DNA of 9,986 bases from an uncultured Collinsella sp. (GCA_900552155.1 URYU01000064.1:1-9986); one strand, 5' to 3'; positions 1-6,246 are shown, numbered from the stretch's first letter. The notes: a model not told the origin generated them from the letters alone. Made by a program: numbers and translations.

Positions 1-31
1 AAGGCCCTGCGCCCGGCCCCTCGGTTCCCGC

Positions 32-1708
32 TTACGAGAGCGACGTTCTCAGCAACTCGTTGAAGAGCTTCGGGTTGCCCTTGCCGCGGCTCGCCTTCAT
101 GCACTGGCCCACCAAAAAGCCGATGACCTTCTGGTTGCCGTCACGATACTGCTGCGCCTGATCGGCACAGTTTGCCAGCACCTCGTCCACAATCGGCTGC
201 AGCGCGCCGGCGTCGCTCACCTGACGCATGCCGCGCTCATCAACGATCTTGTTGGGGTCGTCGCCGGTCTGGGCCATGGCCTCAAAGACCTCGTGCGCCT
301 GGTTGGAGCTGATGGCATCGGTCGCCAGCAGCTTGGCCAGCGCTGCCACCTGAGCCGGCGCGATGCCGGACTCGGTGAGCGACACGCCCGCGCCCTTAAG
401 GTAGGCGATCATCTCGTTGACCAGTAGGTTCGCGACCGTCTGGGCCTCCTTGCCAGCCATGCCGGCAGCGGCAGCCTCAAAGAGCTCGGCAAACTCCGGG
501 TCGCCGGCGATTTGCTCGGCGTCCGCCGCCTTAATGCCAAAGTCGGCCTCAAAACGGGCGCGCTTGGCATCGGGCAGCTCGGGAATCTCGCCACGGCAGC
601 GGTCGATGAACTCGTCGTCCAGATCAAACGGCGCCAGGTCGGGATCGGGGAACAGGCGATAGTCGTCGGCCGTCTCCTTAACGCGCATGACCACGGTGCG
701 CTTGCGGCTGGGCTCCCAGTGGCGGGTCTCCTGATAGATGATGCCGCCCTCCTCGAGCACCTCGGCCTGACGGCAGATCTCGTAGGCAAGGCCATCATGC
801 AGGCTCTTAAACGAGTTGAGGTTCTTGAGCTCGGTCTTGGTGCCCAGCTTGGTCTCGCCGCGGCGGCGCAGCGACACGTTGCCGTCGCAGCGCATGGAAC
901 CCTTCTCCATGGAGCAGTCCGAAATGCCCAGCGTCACAAAAATGCGACGGAGCTTCTCCATAAACAGGCGCGCCTCCTCGGGCGTGCGCAGATCGGGCTC
1001 GGTAACGAGCTCGATCAGCGGCGTGCCGCAGCGGTTGTAGTCGACGAGCGACTCGGCCGCGGCGGTGATGCGGCCCTCGGCACCGCCCACGTGGACCATC
1101 TTGGCGGCGTCCTCCTCCATGTGGATGCGCAGAATGCGGATAGGCACCGTGTAGGAACCGTCCTCGCGACGCTCGGGCATCTGCAGGTTGGACGCGTCAT
1201 AGCTGGCCAGATGGCCGGCGCGCTGGTTGCCCTCGCGCATGGTCGACGTCATGGACGTGGACAGGCCCTCGGCATTGGCAGAGGCGCTCGCCAGACTTTG
1301 GGCCTCGGCCTCGCCAAACGCGCAGTCGGGGCGCTCGGCGGCACCGCGACCGGTCACATCAAGATCCAAGTGGCCGTACATGGCAAAGGCGACCGGACCC
1401 TGCGTGGTCTGGAAGTTCTTGGCCATATCGGGATAGAAGTAGTGCTTGCGATAGAACATCGAGTGGCGCTGGATCTCGCAGTTGGTGGCGAGACCGGCCT
1501 TGACGATGCTCTCGATGGCGCGCTTGTTGGGCACCGGCAGGGCGCCGGGCAGGCCCAGGCACACCGGGCACACGTTGGCGTTGGGCTCGTCATCGTGGCT
1601 GAGCTTGCAGTTGCAGAACATCTTGGTATCGAGTGCGGTGAGCTCGGTATGGATCTCCAGGCCGATCACGGCCTCCCAATCCTGCAGGACCTCGGAAAGC
1701 TCCTTCAT
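32..1708 (-). CDS. gatB: Aspartyl/glutamyl-tRNA amidotransferase subunit B
   Basis: GatB binds the misacylated tRNA (Glu-tRNA-Gln, in some bacteria Asp-tRNA-Asn) and, in the GatCAB complex, activates the acyl group with ATP so that ammonia from GatA converts it to the amide; cytoplasmic. The 558-residue product opens with the family start (VIGLEIH at 14-20). It has a four-cysteine zinc site at Cys32, Cys34, Cys47 and Cys50, the FYPD motif near 91-94, the HMEEDAAK motif at 196-203, NLNSF in the middle, and a C-terminal YqeY-type tRNA-binding tail ending in the usual GFLVGQCMKAS...NP pattern. Length is about 80 residues above the ~475 typical of the family. Most of the excess is an Ala/Ser-rich insert at roughly 115-183, between FYPD and HMEED. 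The ATG overlaps the gatA stop by one base (TAATG) and has an AGGGAGG ribosome binding site, so translation is probably coupled. Last gene of the operon; TAA at 32-34. Confidence 0.97.
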   Translation of the reverse strand: MKELSEVLQDWEAVIGLEIHTELTALDTKMFCNCKLSHDDEPNANVCPVCLGLPGALPVPNKRAIESIVKAGLATNCEIQRHSMFYRKHYFYPDMAKNFQTTQGPVAFAMYGHLDLDVTGRGAAERPDCAFGEAEAQSLASASANAEGLSTSMTSTMREGNQRAGHLASYDASNLQMPERREDGSYTVPIRILRIHMEEDAAKMVHVGGAEGRITAAAESLVDYNRCGTPLIELVTEPDLRTPEEARLFMEKLRRIFVTLGISDCSMEKGSMRCDGNVSLRRRGETKLGTKTELKNLNSFKSLHDGLAYEICRQAEVLEEGGIIYQETRHWEPSRKRTVVMRVKETADDYRLFPDPDLAPFDLDDEFIDRCRGEIPELPDAKRARFEADFGIKAADAEQIAGDPEFAELFEAAAAGMAGKEAQTVANLLVNEMIAYLKGAGVSLTESGIAPAQVAALAKLLATDAISSNQAHEVFEAMAQTGDDPNKIVDERGMRQVSDAGALQPIVDEVLANCADQAQQYRDGNQKVIGFLVGQCMKASRGKGNPKLFNELLRTSLS

Positions 1709-3222
1709 TACAGCTCGCCTCCCTTCCCGGCAAAATCGGGCGCGACGGAAAGCGCGGGCGCACCCGTGGCGGCATCGGCAAAGCCGCGCTCCAGGGCGCG
1801 GGCAAACGTGAGCAGCTGACGGTCCTTAAACGCCGGACCCACCAGCTGGGCAGAAACGGGCAGCTGAGTATCCTCGCCCAGGCCCAGCGGCACCGAGATA
1901 CCACCGTTGCCGCAAATGTTGAGCGAGATGGTGTACAGGTCGGAGAGGTACATCTGCGTGGGGTCGCTGATCTCGCCAAACTTAAAGGCCGTGCGCGGCG
2001 AGGCGGGCATGAGGATGGTGTCCACCTTGGCATACGCGGCATCGTAGTCCTGCGTGATGAGCGTACGGGCCTTTTGCGCAGCGTAGTAGTACTTGTCGTA
2101 CACGCCCGAGCTCAGCAGGTAGGCGCCGAGCATCTGACGGCGCTTGGCCTCGGCGCCAAAGCCGTGGGCGCGCGAGAGCGAGCTCTGGTCGGACAGGTTG
2201 GCGCAGCCCTCCTCCTGATAGCCGTAGCGGATGCCGTCAAAACGTGCCAGGTTGGAGAACGCCTCGGCCGGGCCGATGACATAGTAGGCGGCGATGGCGG
2301 CGTCCAGGTGCGGCAGGTCGACCTCGACCAGCTCGGCGCCCTGGTGCTGCAGCTCCTGGGCGGCGCGCGGAACAGCGGCCTTGACCTCGGGCGTCAGGCC
2401 CTCAGCCTCCATAAATGCTGGGATGATGCCCACGCGCTTACCCTCGATGCTGTCGTTGAGATGCTCGGTAAAGTCGACGGCGCAATCCTGGCTGGTGCAG
2501 TCGTACGGATCGTGGCCCGCGCCGGTAAGCGCGTTCATGGCCAGCGCGACATCCTCGACCGTACGGCCGAAGGGGCCCACCTGGTCGAGCGACGAGCCAA
2601 AGGCAACCACGCCGTAACGGCTCACGGCGCCATACGTAGGCTTAAAGCCCACCACACCGCACAGCGACGCCGGCTGGCGAATGGAGCCGCCGGTGTCCGA
2701 GCCCAGCGAGAGCGCGACCTCGCCCGCGGCGACGGCGGCAGCGGAGCCGCCCGAGGAGCCGCCGGGCACGCGCTCGGTATCCCAGGGGTTGTTGGTGCGG
2801 TGGAACGCCGAGCTCTCGGTGGAGCTGCCAAAGGCAAACTCGTCCATGTTGGCCTTGCCCATGGGCAGGCAGCCGGCATCGAGCATGCGCTGGACGCAGG
2901 TGGCGGTGTAGACGCTCTGGTAGTTCTCGAGCATGCGGGAAGCGCAGGTGGTGCGCGTGCCCACGAGGTTCATGTTGTCCTTGATAGCCAGCGGCACGCC
3001 CGCGAGCGGGGGCAGTGGCTTGCCTGCGGCACGGTCGGCATCCACGCGCGCGGCGGCCTCGCGCGCGAGCTCGGGCGCCACCTGCAGGAATGCCTGGACC
3101 CCGCCCTCGCGCGCCTCGATGGCGGCAAGGGAGGCCTGGGCCACCTCGGTAGCGGTAAAGTCGCCGGCGGCAACGCCCGCGGCGATCTGGGCGGCGGTAA
3201 GGGAATCGAAGCTTAGCGCCAT
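1708..3222 (-). CDS. gatA: Aspartyl/glutamyl-tRNA amidotransferase subunit A
   Basis: GatA is the amidase subunit: it hydrolyses glutamine (or asparagine) and sends the ammonia through a tunnel to GatB. The 504-residue protein carries the whole amidase signature. The Ser-cisSer-Lys triad is readable as Lys81 (in AIKDN), Ser156 (in GGSSGGS) and Ser180 (in SDTGGSIRQP). All three lie two residues beyond the known Staphylococcus aureus GatA positions (79, 154, 178), which supports both the assignment and the start. GFKPTYG and the S-LDQVGPFGR segment follow at 192-220. It is complete and close to normal family length (~485). The ATG overlaps the gatC stop by one base (TAATG), after a purine-rich GGGAGAGGGGGAG leader. 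Its own TAA overlaps the gatB ATG. No missing residues or frameshifts seen. Confidence 0.98.
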   Translation of the reverse strand: MALSFDSLTAAQIAAGVAAGDFTATEVAQASLAAIEAREGGVQAFLQVAPELAREAAARVDADRAAGKPLPPLAGVPLAIKDNMNLVGTRTTCASRMLENYQSVYTATCVQRMLDAGCLPMGKANMDEFAFGSSTESSAFHRTNNPWDTERVPGGSSGGSAAAVAAGEVALSLGSDTGGSIRQPASLCGVVGFKPTYGAVSRYGVVAFGSSLDQVGPFGRTVEDVALAMNALTGAGHDPYDCTSQDCAVDFTEHLNDSIEGKRVGIIPAFMEAEGLTPEVKAAVPRAAQELQHQGAELVEVDLPHLDAAIAAYYVIGPAEAFSNLARFDGIRYGYQEEGCANLSDQSSLSRAHGFGAEAKRRQMLGAYLLSSGVYDKYYYAAQKARTLITQDYDAAYAKVDTILMPASPRTAFKFGEISDPTQMYLSDLYTISLNICGNGGISVPLGLGEDTQLPVSAQLVGPAFKDRQLLTFARALERGFADAATGAPALSVAPDFAGKGGEL

Positions 3223-3533
3223 TACTCGCTCTCCCCCTCTCCCAAAATGGACGGCACGCGGAAGTAGCGGTCGCGCGCGCTGCCGGCGTTTTCGAGCGCA
3301 ACGTCGAGCGGCAGGTCGCGCTCGGGCTCGCGCAGGTCATCGCCCATCACGTTGGACAGGCTTCCGATAGGATGGAACGTGGGCTCCACGTCGGGCAAGT
3401 CATATTGCAGGACGGGCTCGAGCATCTGGACGGCGTCGTTCATGTAGGACGTCATCTGGGCGAGCTCGTCATCGGTCAGTGCGATCTTTGCGTACTCGGC
3501 GATGCCGCGCACGTCTTTCTCGCTGAGTGCCAT
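3222..3533 (-). CDS. gatC: Aspartyl/glutamyl-tRNA amidotransferase subunit C
   Basis: GatC is the small subunit that wraps around GatA and GatB and stabilises the complex. The 103-residue product shows the family pattern: an N-terminal helix with VRGIAEYAKIALTDDEL, a central VEPTFHP, NVMGDDLREPE, and the C-terminal YFRVPSIL. An in-frame ATG six codons upstream (3551) exists. I chose 3533 because it starts at the usual MALSEKDV position and has AAGGGAG at 3539-3545, five bases upstream, whereas the longer start has no comparable site. It is the first gene of gatCAB and its stop overlaps the gatA ATG. A -10-like TATACT lies 36-41 bases upstream. Confidence 0.96.
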   Translation of the reverse strand: MALSEKDVRGIAEYAKIALTDDELAQMTSYMNDAVQMLEPVLQYDLPDVEPTFHPIGSLSNVMGDDLREPERDLPLDVALENAGSARDRYFRVPSILGEGESE

Positions 3534-3568
3534 AGGCGCTCCCTTCCGCATAACAGATAAACCGCTCT

Positions 3569-3574
3569 AGTATA
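3569..3574 (-). promoter_or_regulatory. Candidate -10 element for gatCAB
   Basis: On the minus strand this reads TATACT, five of six bases of the sigma-A -10 consensus, 36 bases before the chosen gatC start. No good TTGACA-like box sits 16-18 bases further upstream (the hexamer there is CTGCTC), so the -35 is weak or the promoter needs an activator. It is the best candidate in the 3534-3858 spacer for driving the operon, but transcription from the upstream sortase is not excluded. Confidence 0.4.
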
Positions 3575-3634
3575 CAAGGCAACGCCGCTTGGAGCAGGTG
3601 CTTTACCCAAATGCAGCGAAAACGTAACGAGGGC

Positions 3635-3732
3635 GGCGGGCTGGCAGGTGGCGGGCTGGCGGTTCTGCAGCGCAACCGCACCGTCCATAGCGAAAACCGT
3701 CTCGACCACAACGAAGACCGTCCCGCCCGCAA
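3635..3732. repeat. Short direct repeats in the gatC-sortase spacer
   Basis: Two sets are visible. GGCGGGCTGGC occurs at 3635-3645 and again at 3650-3660, a 15-base period. A 21-base unit starting CGAAAACCGTC at 3691-3711 is repeated imperfectly at 3712-3732 (CGAAGACCGTC, ending CAA in both). On the minus strand the second set lies in a short open frame of valine/phenylalanine-rich repeats. That frame has no ribosome binding site and I do not call it a gene. Confidence 0.6.
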
Positions 3733-3740
3733 CGAAAAGC

Positions 3741-3795
3741 ATCACAACATTCGACACTTTTCGTCAAAATCGAGATTTTCATCGAATGTTGTGAT
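3741..3795. repeat. Perfect 14-bp inverted repeat with nested palindrome
   Basis: ATCACAACATTCGA at 3741-3754 is exactly inverted at 3782-3795 (TCGAATGTTGTGAT), with 27 bases between. Inside the loop, AAAATC (3766-3771) and GATTTT (3774-3779) form a second, smaller palindrome. Read on the minus strand, the stem lies 64 bases after the sortase stop and is followed by GCTTTTCG. It could therefore end the sortase transcript, although the stem is AT-rich and the U-run short. The nested symmetry and the repeats beside it also suit a dispersed intergenic element. I cannot tell these apart here. Confidence 0.7.
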
Positions 3796-3810
3796 GGTTT
3801 GGAAGTCCCG

Positions 3811-3845
3811 ACCACCACAAAGGTGCCTATCCCCATTGCGGTGGT
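3811..3845 (-). repeat. Stem-loop just after the sortase stop
   Basis: Arms ACCACCACAA (3811-3820) and TTGCGGTGGT (3836-3845) pair over ten positions. The one mismatch in DNA becomes a G-U pair in minus-strand RNA, so the hairpin fits the sortase 3' untranslated region, starting 14 bases after the stop. There is no U-tract, so alone it is not a typical terminator. Its loop (AGGTGCCTATCCCCA) resembles a sequence I associate with dispersed intergenic repeats in bacteria; that is recollection and unverified. Confidence 0.5.
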
Positions 3846-3858
3846 TCTGAACGATGTC

Positions 3859-4797
3859 CTATGCCGAGGCCTTGGCCTTGCGGCGATTGCGGACCGCGTG
3901 GATCACGATGTCCAGCAGCAACAGCACAATGGCTACGACCACGATAAGCACGGCAAACTCGCGCTTACCCCAGTGGCGGCCGGCCAGCGACTTTTGCTTG
4001 TCGACGTCCTTCTTGTTGTACTTGGTGCGCACGCAATGCACCAGCAGGCGATGGTCGTTCACGCCGTAGGGCGTGCAGGTGACGAGCGTCACTTTGTCGG
4101 CGCCGGGCTCGATGGTCAGCGACTCCATCTCCTCGGGCAGCACGACCTCGGAGTCCACCATCTTGTAAGCGAGCGTCTTGTTCATGGTGTGCAGCAGCAC
4201 CAGGTCGCCGGGCTCCAGCGAATGGATGTCGTCGAACATGCTCAGGTTGCGCATGCCCGAGTGCGCGGTGAGCACGCAATGCGTCGAGGTGCCGCCCACC
4301 GGCAGGCTCGTGCCCTCCAGGTGGCCGACGCCCGCCATAAGGACTTCTTCGCTCGTGCCGTGGTAGATGGGCATGCTCACGTCGATGGAGGGGATCTCGA
4401 CCCAGCTCATCATGGGGTCGCGGTCAAAGATGAGCTGCTGAGCGTAGGGCTCGATCTGGTCGGCGGGAAGCTCGGTGGCCTCGCCCGCCAGCTGCTCGTT
4501 AAAGGAGCGCGCCTGGAGCAGGATGCGCTCACGCTCCTCGGCAGACAGCGCGTCCACGGTGCTGGACACCGTGCTGATCTGGTTGAACACGCCCGAGGCC
4601 TCGAGCCGGTCCAAGATCCACGGCCAGGTCATAAGGCCCACTCCAATAAGGATGATGACGATGGTGATGAGCCGGTCGGCCCAGCGCGGCAGTCGCTTGC
4701 GGCGGCGTTTGGGTTTTGGTTGAGGTTTGGGCTGAGGGCTTGAGCCACCGTTGGCCGCGGCGTTATTGCTCTTCATATGTTTGGCGCCCTGCACCAT
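3859..4797 (-). CDS. Class C (pilin-polymerising) sortase
   Basis: A membrane-anchored cysteine transpeptidase that cleaves LPxTG-type signals and joins pilin subunits. The 312-residue protein has a proline/lysine-rich cytoplasmic start, a membrane segment at about 43-61, then the sortase barrel with IPSIDVSMPIYHG at 135-147. Catalytic residues are His179 (LTAHSG), Cys241 (TLVTC, followed by TPYGVN) and Arg250 (HRLL). A second membrane segment at about 281-298 and a basic tail (RNRRKAK) follow; two membrane anchors are usual for class C. The DPF/DPW lid is not canonical: EPY at 116-118 or DP at 127-128 may replace it. The start has GAGGAG nine bases upstream. It stands alone, 262 bases from the small membrane ORF and not next to an intact pilin, so its substrate is unclear; it may be a housekeeping or accessory pilin sortase. 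Confidence 0.92.
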   Translation of the reverse strand: MVQGAKHMKSNNAAANGGSSPQPKPQPKPKRRRKRLPRWADRLITIVIILIGVGLMTWPWILDRLEASGVFNQISTVSSTVDALSAEERERILLQARSFNEQLAGEATELPADQIEPYAQQLIFDRDPMMSWVEIPSIDVSMPIYHGTSEEVLMAGVGHLEGTSLPVGGTSTHCVLTAHSGMRNLSMFDDIHSLEPGDLVLLHTMNKTLAYKMVDSEVVLPEEMESLTIEPGADKVTLVTCTPYGVNDHRLLVHCVRTKYNKKDVDKQKSLAGRHWGKREFAVLIVVVAIVLLLLDIVIHAVRNRRKAKASA

Positions 4798-4835
4798 CGC
4801 CAGTCACTCCTCTACAACTCAGGTTGTCTAAACAA

Positions 4836-4841
4836 ATAATA
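4836..4841 (-). promoter_or_regulatory. Weak candidate -10 for the 3859-4797 sortase
   Basis: Minus-strand TATTAT, five of six bases of the -10 consensus, lies 38 bases before the sortase ATG. No matching -35 hexamer is visible 16-18 bases upstream. Between it and the gene is a small symmetric TTGTCTAAACAA. The remaining 4798-5030 spacer holds no open frame with a convincing start. Confidence 0.25.
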
Positions 4842-4954
4842 GCCGATTAGCGAACTTCCGCGCCGGACAACGCAGCCTGGCAGCATTACGCGGCGCGAGT
4901 ATGGGCCAGCATTTGAGTTTTCAAAATGTCCCGGATCGGCGGGGCGATTCGGGA

Positions 4955-5065
4955 TACAATGTCAATAGAAAACGACGCATCCCGCGTAAGTGTACGAGAG
5001 CGCGGGCGGCCTAGTTTTCAGCTTTTGTTAAATGCCCGGGCTCCGAACCCCGGGCATTCTTATTT
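4955..5065 (+). ncRNA. Possible plus-strand structured RNA converging on the small ORF
   Basis: This is a weak, purely sequence-based suggestion. TACAAT at 4955-4960 resembles a -10 but has no -35. Downstream is a GC stem CCCGCG (4981-4986) with CGCGGG (5001-5006), then an A/U-rich linker, then the strong hairpin 5031-5058 followed by TTCTTATTT on the plus strand. If transcribed, the ~100-base RNA would be antisense to the 3' end of the 5060-5209 mRNA. It may equally be only 3' flanking DNA of that gene. Confidence 0.18.
5031..5058. terminator. Hairpin terminator directly after the small ORF
   Basis: AATGCCCGGG (5031-5040) pairs perfectly with CCCGGGCATT (5049-5058) across an eight-base loop. 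It starts one base after the TAA of the minus-strand small ORF and is followed on that strand by TTTAAC. On the plus strand it is followed by TTCTTATTT. It can act in either direction, with neither U-run ideal. A second hairpin, ATTTGCGC/GCGCAAAT at 5062-5082, overlaps the last codons of the ORF. Confidence 0.6.
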
Positions 5066-5209
5066 GCGCTTTCGGCGCAAATGCCTTCTACCGTCCGCAC
5101 CGCGCGTGCGCCTACGGACCTTAAACCGAACCTCATACGAGTCAAGAAACGCGATGACGAACGAGCCCACCGCCGCGAGGGCGGCGAGCGCGTTAAGGAA
5201 TTTCAGCAT
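5060..5209 (-). CDS. Unrecognised 49-residue membrane peptide
   Basis: I do not recognise this family. The start at 5209 has a near-perfect ribosome binding site, GGAGGT at 5216-5221, six bases before the ATG. This is the main reason to call it and to prefer it over a longer in-frame start at 5287. The peptide has one hydrophobic stretch at about 4-22 (rich in Ala, Leu, Val, Phe, with Gly15) and a strongly basic tail: from Arg28 to Lys49 there are 13 Arg/Lys and one acidic residue. The stop is followed at once by a hairpin terminator, so it appears to be a single-gene transcript. A LexA-box-like sequence lies about 105 bases upstream. Size and layout recall hydrophobic type I toxins, but a small membrane accessory protein is equally possible. 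Confidence 0.6.
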   Translation of the reverse strand: MLKFLNALAALAAVGSFVIAFLDSYEVRFKVRRRTRGADGRRHLRRKRK

Positions 5210-5304
5210 TTGGGGACCTCCGATCGAGTCGTCGGCCGCCCGCGCACGGGATGCGTCGCAAGGGTATTTTACTGCGAGCACTCGCACTTACAGCTGGTAA
5301 ACGC

Positions 5305-5333
5305 AATATTTGCAAACATCTGTTCGATATTCA
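5305..5333 (-). promoter_or_regulatory. Candidate SOS (LexA/DinR-type) operator with promoter
   Basis: Minus-strand CGAACAGATGTTTG at 5313-5326 matches 13 of 14 positions of the Gram-positive LexA box CGAACRNRYGTTYC as I remember it. It sits exactly inside the 17-base spacer between TGAATA (5328-5333) and AATATT (5305-5310). Those are poor -35/-10 hexamers, so the promoter itself is weak evidence. A better -10 (TAAAAT, 5266-5271) lies closer to the small ORF, with a palindrome GCGAG-CA-CTCGC (5274-5285) just upstream. Apart from this and the pilin terminator I see no gene in 5210-5515. Confidence 0.35.
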
Positions 5334-5376
5334 TACGCTTGATACATCGGGCAATGGAGCCTGGCTGCGTTATCCC

Positions 5377-5414
5377 AAAAAGAACGGGGCAGACTCCAGT
5401 GCGGAGTCTGCCCC
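5377..5414 (-). terminator. Rho-independent terminator after the LPLTG pilin
   Basis: GGGGCAGACTCC (5386-5397) pairs perfectly over 12 bases with GGAGTCTGCCCC (5403-5414), five-base loop. On the minus strand the stem is followed by GTTCTTTTTGGG, a real U-run. The plus-strand side has no T-run, so orientation is clear. It lies about 100 bases beyond the pilin stop at 5516 and separates the pilin transcript from the small ORF. Confidence 0.9.
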
Positions 5415-5515
5415 GAAAAGAGAATGGCAAAGCAAGAACGTCGATGGACGAGAAAAGTGTCCGCAAGTCTCATGGCCATCACATCCCACCTGCCAAAGGG
5501 ATGGGTGAGTGAGCG

Positions 5516-5932
5516 TTACTCCTGCTCGAACTCCTCAGCCTGCTTACGGCTGCGGATGAGGTGTGCCACGCCGATGCACAGCACTGCGCTGCCAGCGATC
5601 CAAGTGAAGGTCACGCCGTTAAGACCGGTCAGCGGGAGGCCGGAGCCTTTCTTGTTCTTGACGGTAAGGGTAACGGTGCCGCCACCAGAAGAGGAATTGG
5701 TGACGAGACCAGAACCATTCTTGGATGTGGTCACCGTCAACGTATTCTCGCCCTCATTCTGATTAAGACCCGTGGCAGTAATGGTGAACGTGAATTTGGG
5801 CACGGTGTTATAGCCGGGGAGCGTATGGGTCTCCTCGACCGTGTAAGCGCCAGCATCGAGGCCCTTGACGCTGATTTCGCCCTTATCATCAGTCGTAAAA
5901 TCATAAGCAGTATTGCCCAAAGAACCGTTCAC
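5516..5932 (-). pseudogene. C-terminal remnant of an LPLTG-anchored pilin
   Basis: The 138 codons after an in-frame TAA (5933-5935) encode the end of a sortase-anchored pilin: a CnaB/SpaA-like strand set, an E-box (YTVEET, glutamates at 33-34), sorting signal LPLTG at 99-103, membrane segment about 104-125 and the basic RSRKQ stop-transfer tail. There is no signal peptide and no ribosome binding site before the GTG at 5930-5932, so it cannot be a normal gene start. Upstream of the TAA the same frame stays open for some tens of codons (GIDEGAGAQYV just before the stop). Either a nonsense change (AAA to TAA would restore V-K-V-N-G) or a join at about 5933 cut the gene. A complete copy would be a minor or tip pilin processed by the nearby class C sortases. 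It is followed by a good terminator. Confidence 0.8.
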
Positions 5933-6171
5933 TTAGACATACTGGGCGCCGGCGCCCTCGTCGATTCCCTTGGAAGAGGTGCCGGGCGGAGAGCGGAGCA
6001 TGGCCACCGGACCCACCGAAACACATCTCCACCGTTCCTTCAACTGGGAAAATGCCGCCCCGGAGCCCGGGAGGGACCCCGGGGGCTTTCGGCTAACTGC
6101 GGGAACGGCCTATCCGCTCAGTATGTTCAGCTGAGATCAGAAATCAACCGGAGAAATCGACCCTACTAAAA

Positions 6172-6220
6172 GGAGGCCGTATATGAAGACTGTATATCCC
6201 TTTTGCCTCCATATACACAA
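6172..6220 (+). other. Orphan start site: AGGAGG plus ATG, running into a hairpin
   Basis: On the plus strand AAAAGGAGG is followed seven bases later by ATG at 6183-6185, a textbook initiation site, with a short frame beginning MKTVYPFCLHIHKK. The frame then runs through two hairpins and antisense through the GH4 remnant, so it is not a believable gene beyond about 20 codons. It may be the 5' end of a gene lost at a join, a leader peptide, or chance. GGAGGC (6172-6177) can pair with GCCTCC (6205-6210), which would hide the ribosome binding site. Confidence 0.25.
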
Positions 6221-6242
6221 GAAGCGCCCCTCGGGGCGCTTC
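6221..6242 (-). terminator. Terminator hairpin downstream of the GH4 remnant
   Basis: GAAGCGCCCC (6221-6230) and GGGGCGCTTC (6233-6242) form a very stable hairpin (nine pairs with a CTCG-like four-base loop). On the minus strand it is followed by TTGTG after its terminal CTTC, a weak U-run. It lies about 95 bases after the GH4 stop at 6338, the natural place for that gene's terminator. Confidence 0.55.
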
Positions 6243-6246
6243 CGAG

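Noticed and set aside
512..1819. Long plus-strand ORF opposite gatB (and one opposite gatA at 2074-3216)
   Set aside because: Antisense shadows of high-GC coding sequence; the proteins are low-complexity Gly/Ala/His-rich and match no family, while the minus strand encodes complete GatB and GatA.
3476..3757. Minus-strand ORF of 93 codons starting MSNVVMLFV
   Set aside because: It has no ribosome binding site, overlaps the start of gatC out of frame, and its repetitive Val/Phe stretch comes from the 21-base tandem repeat. A second frame (3603-3836) fails for the same reasons.
5269..5482. Two minus-strand ORFs (65 and 64 codons) upstream of the small membrane peptide
   Set aside because: They run through the pilin terminator and candidate promoter region, have no ribosome binding site and show no protein-like pattern.
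5424..5762. Plus-strand ORF starting MAKQERRW
   Set aside because: Weak ribosome binding site, begins in the pilin terminator region and continues antisense through the pilin remnant.
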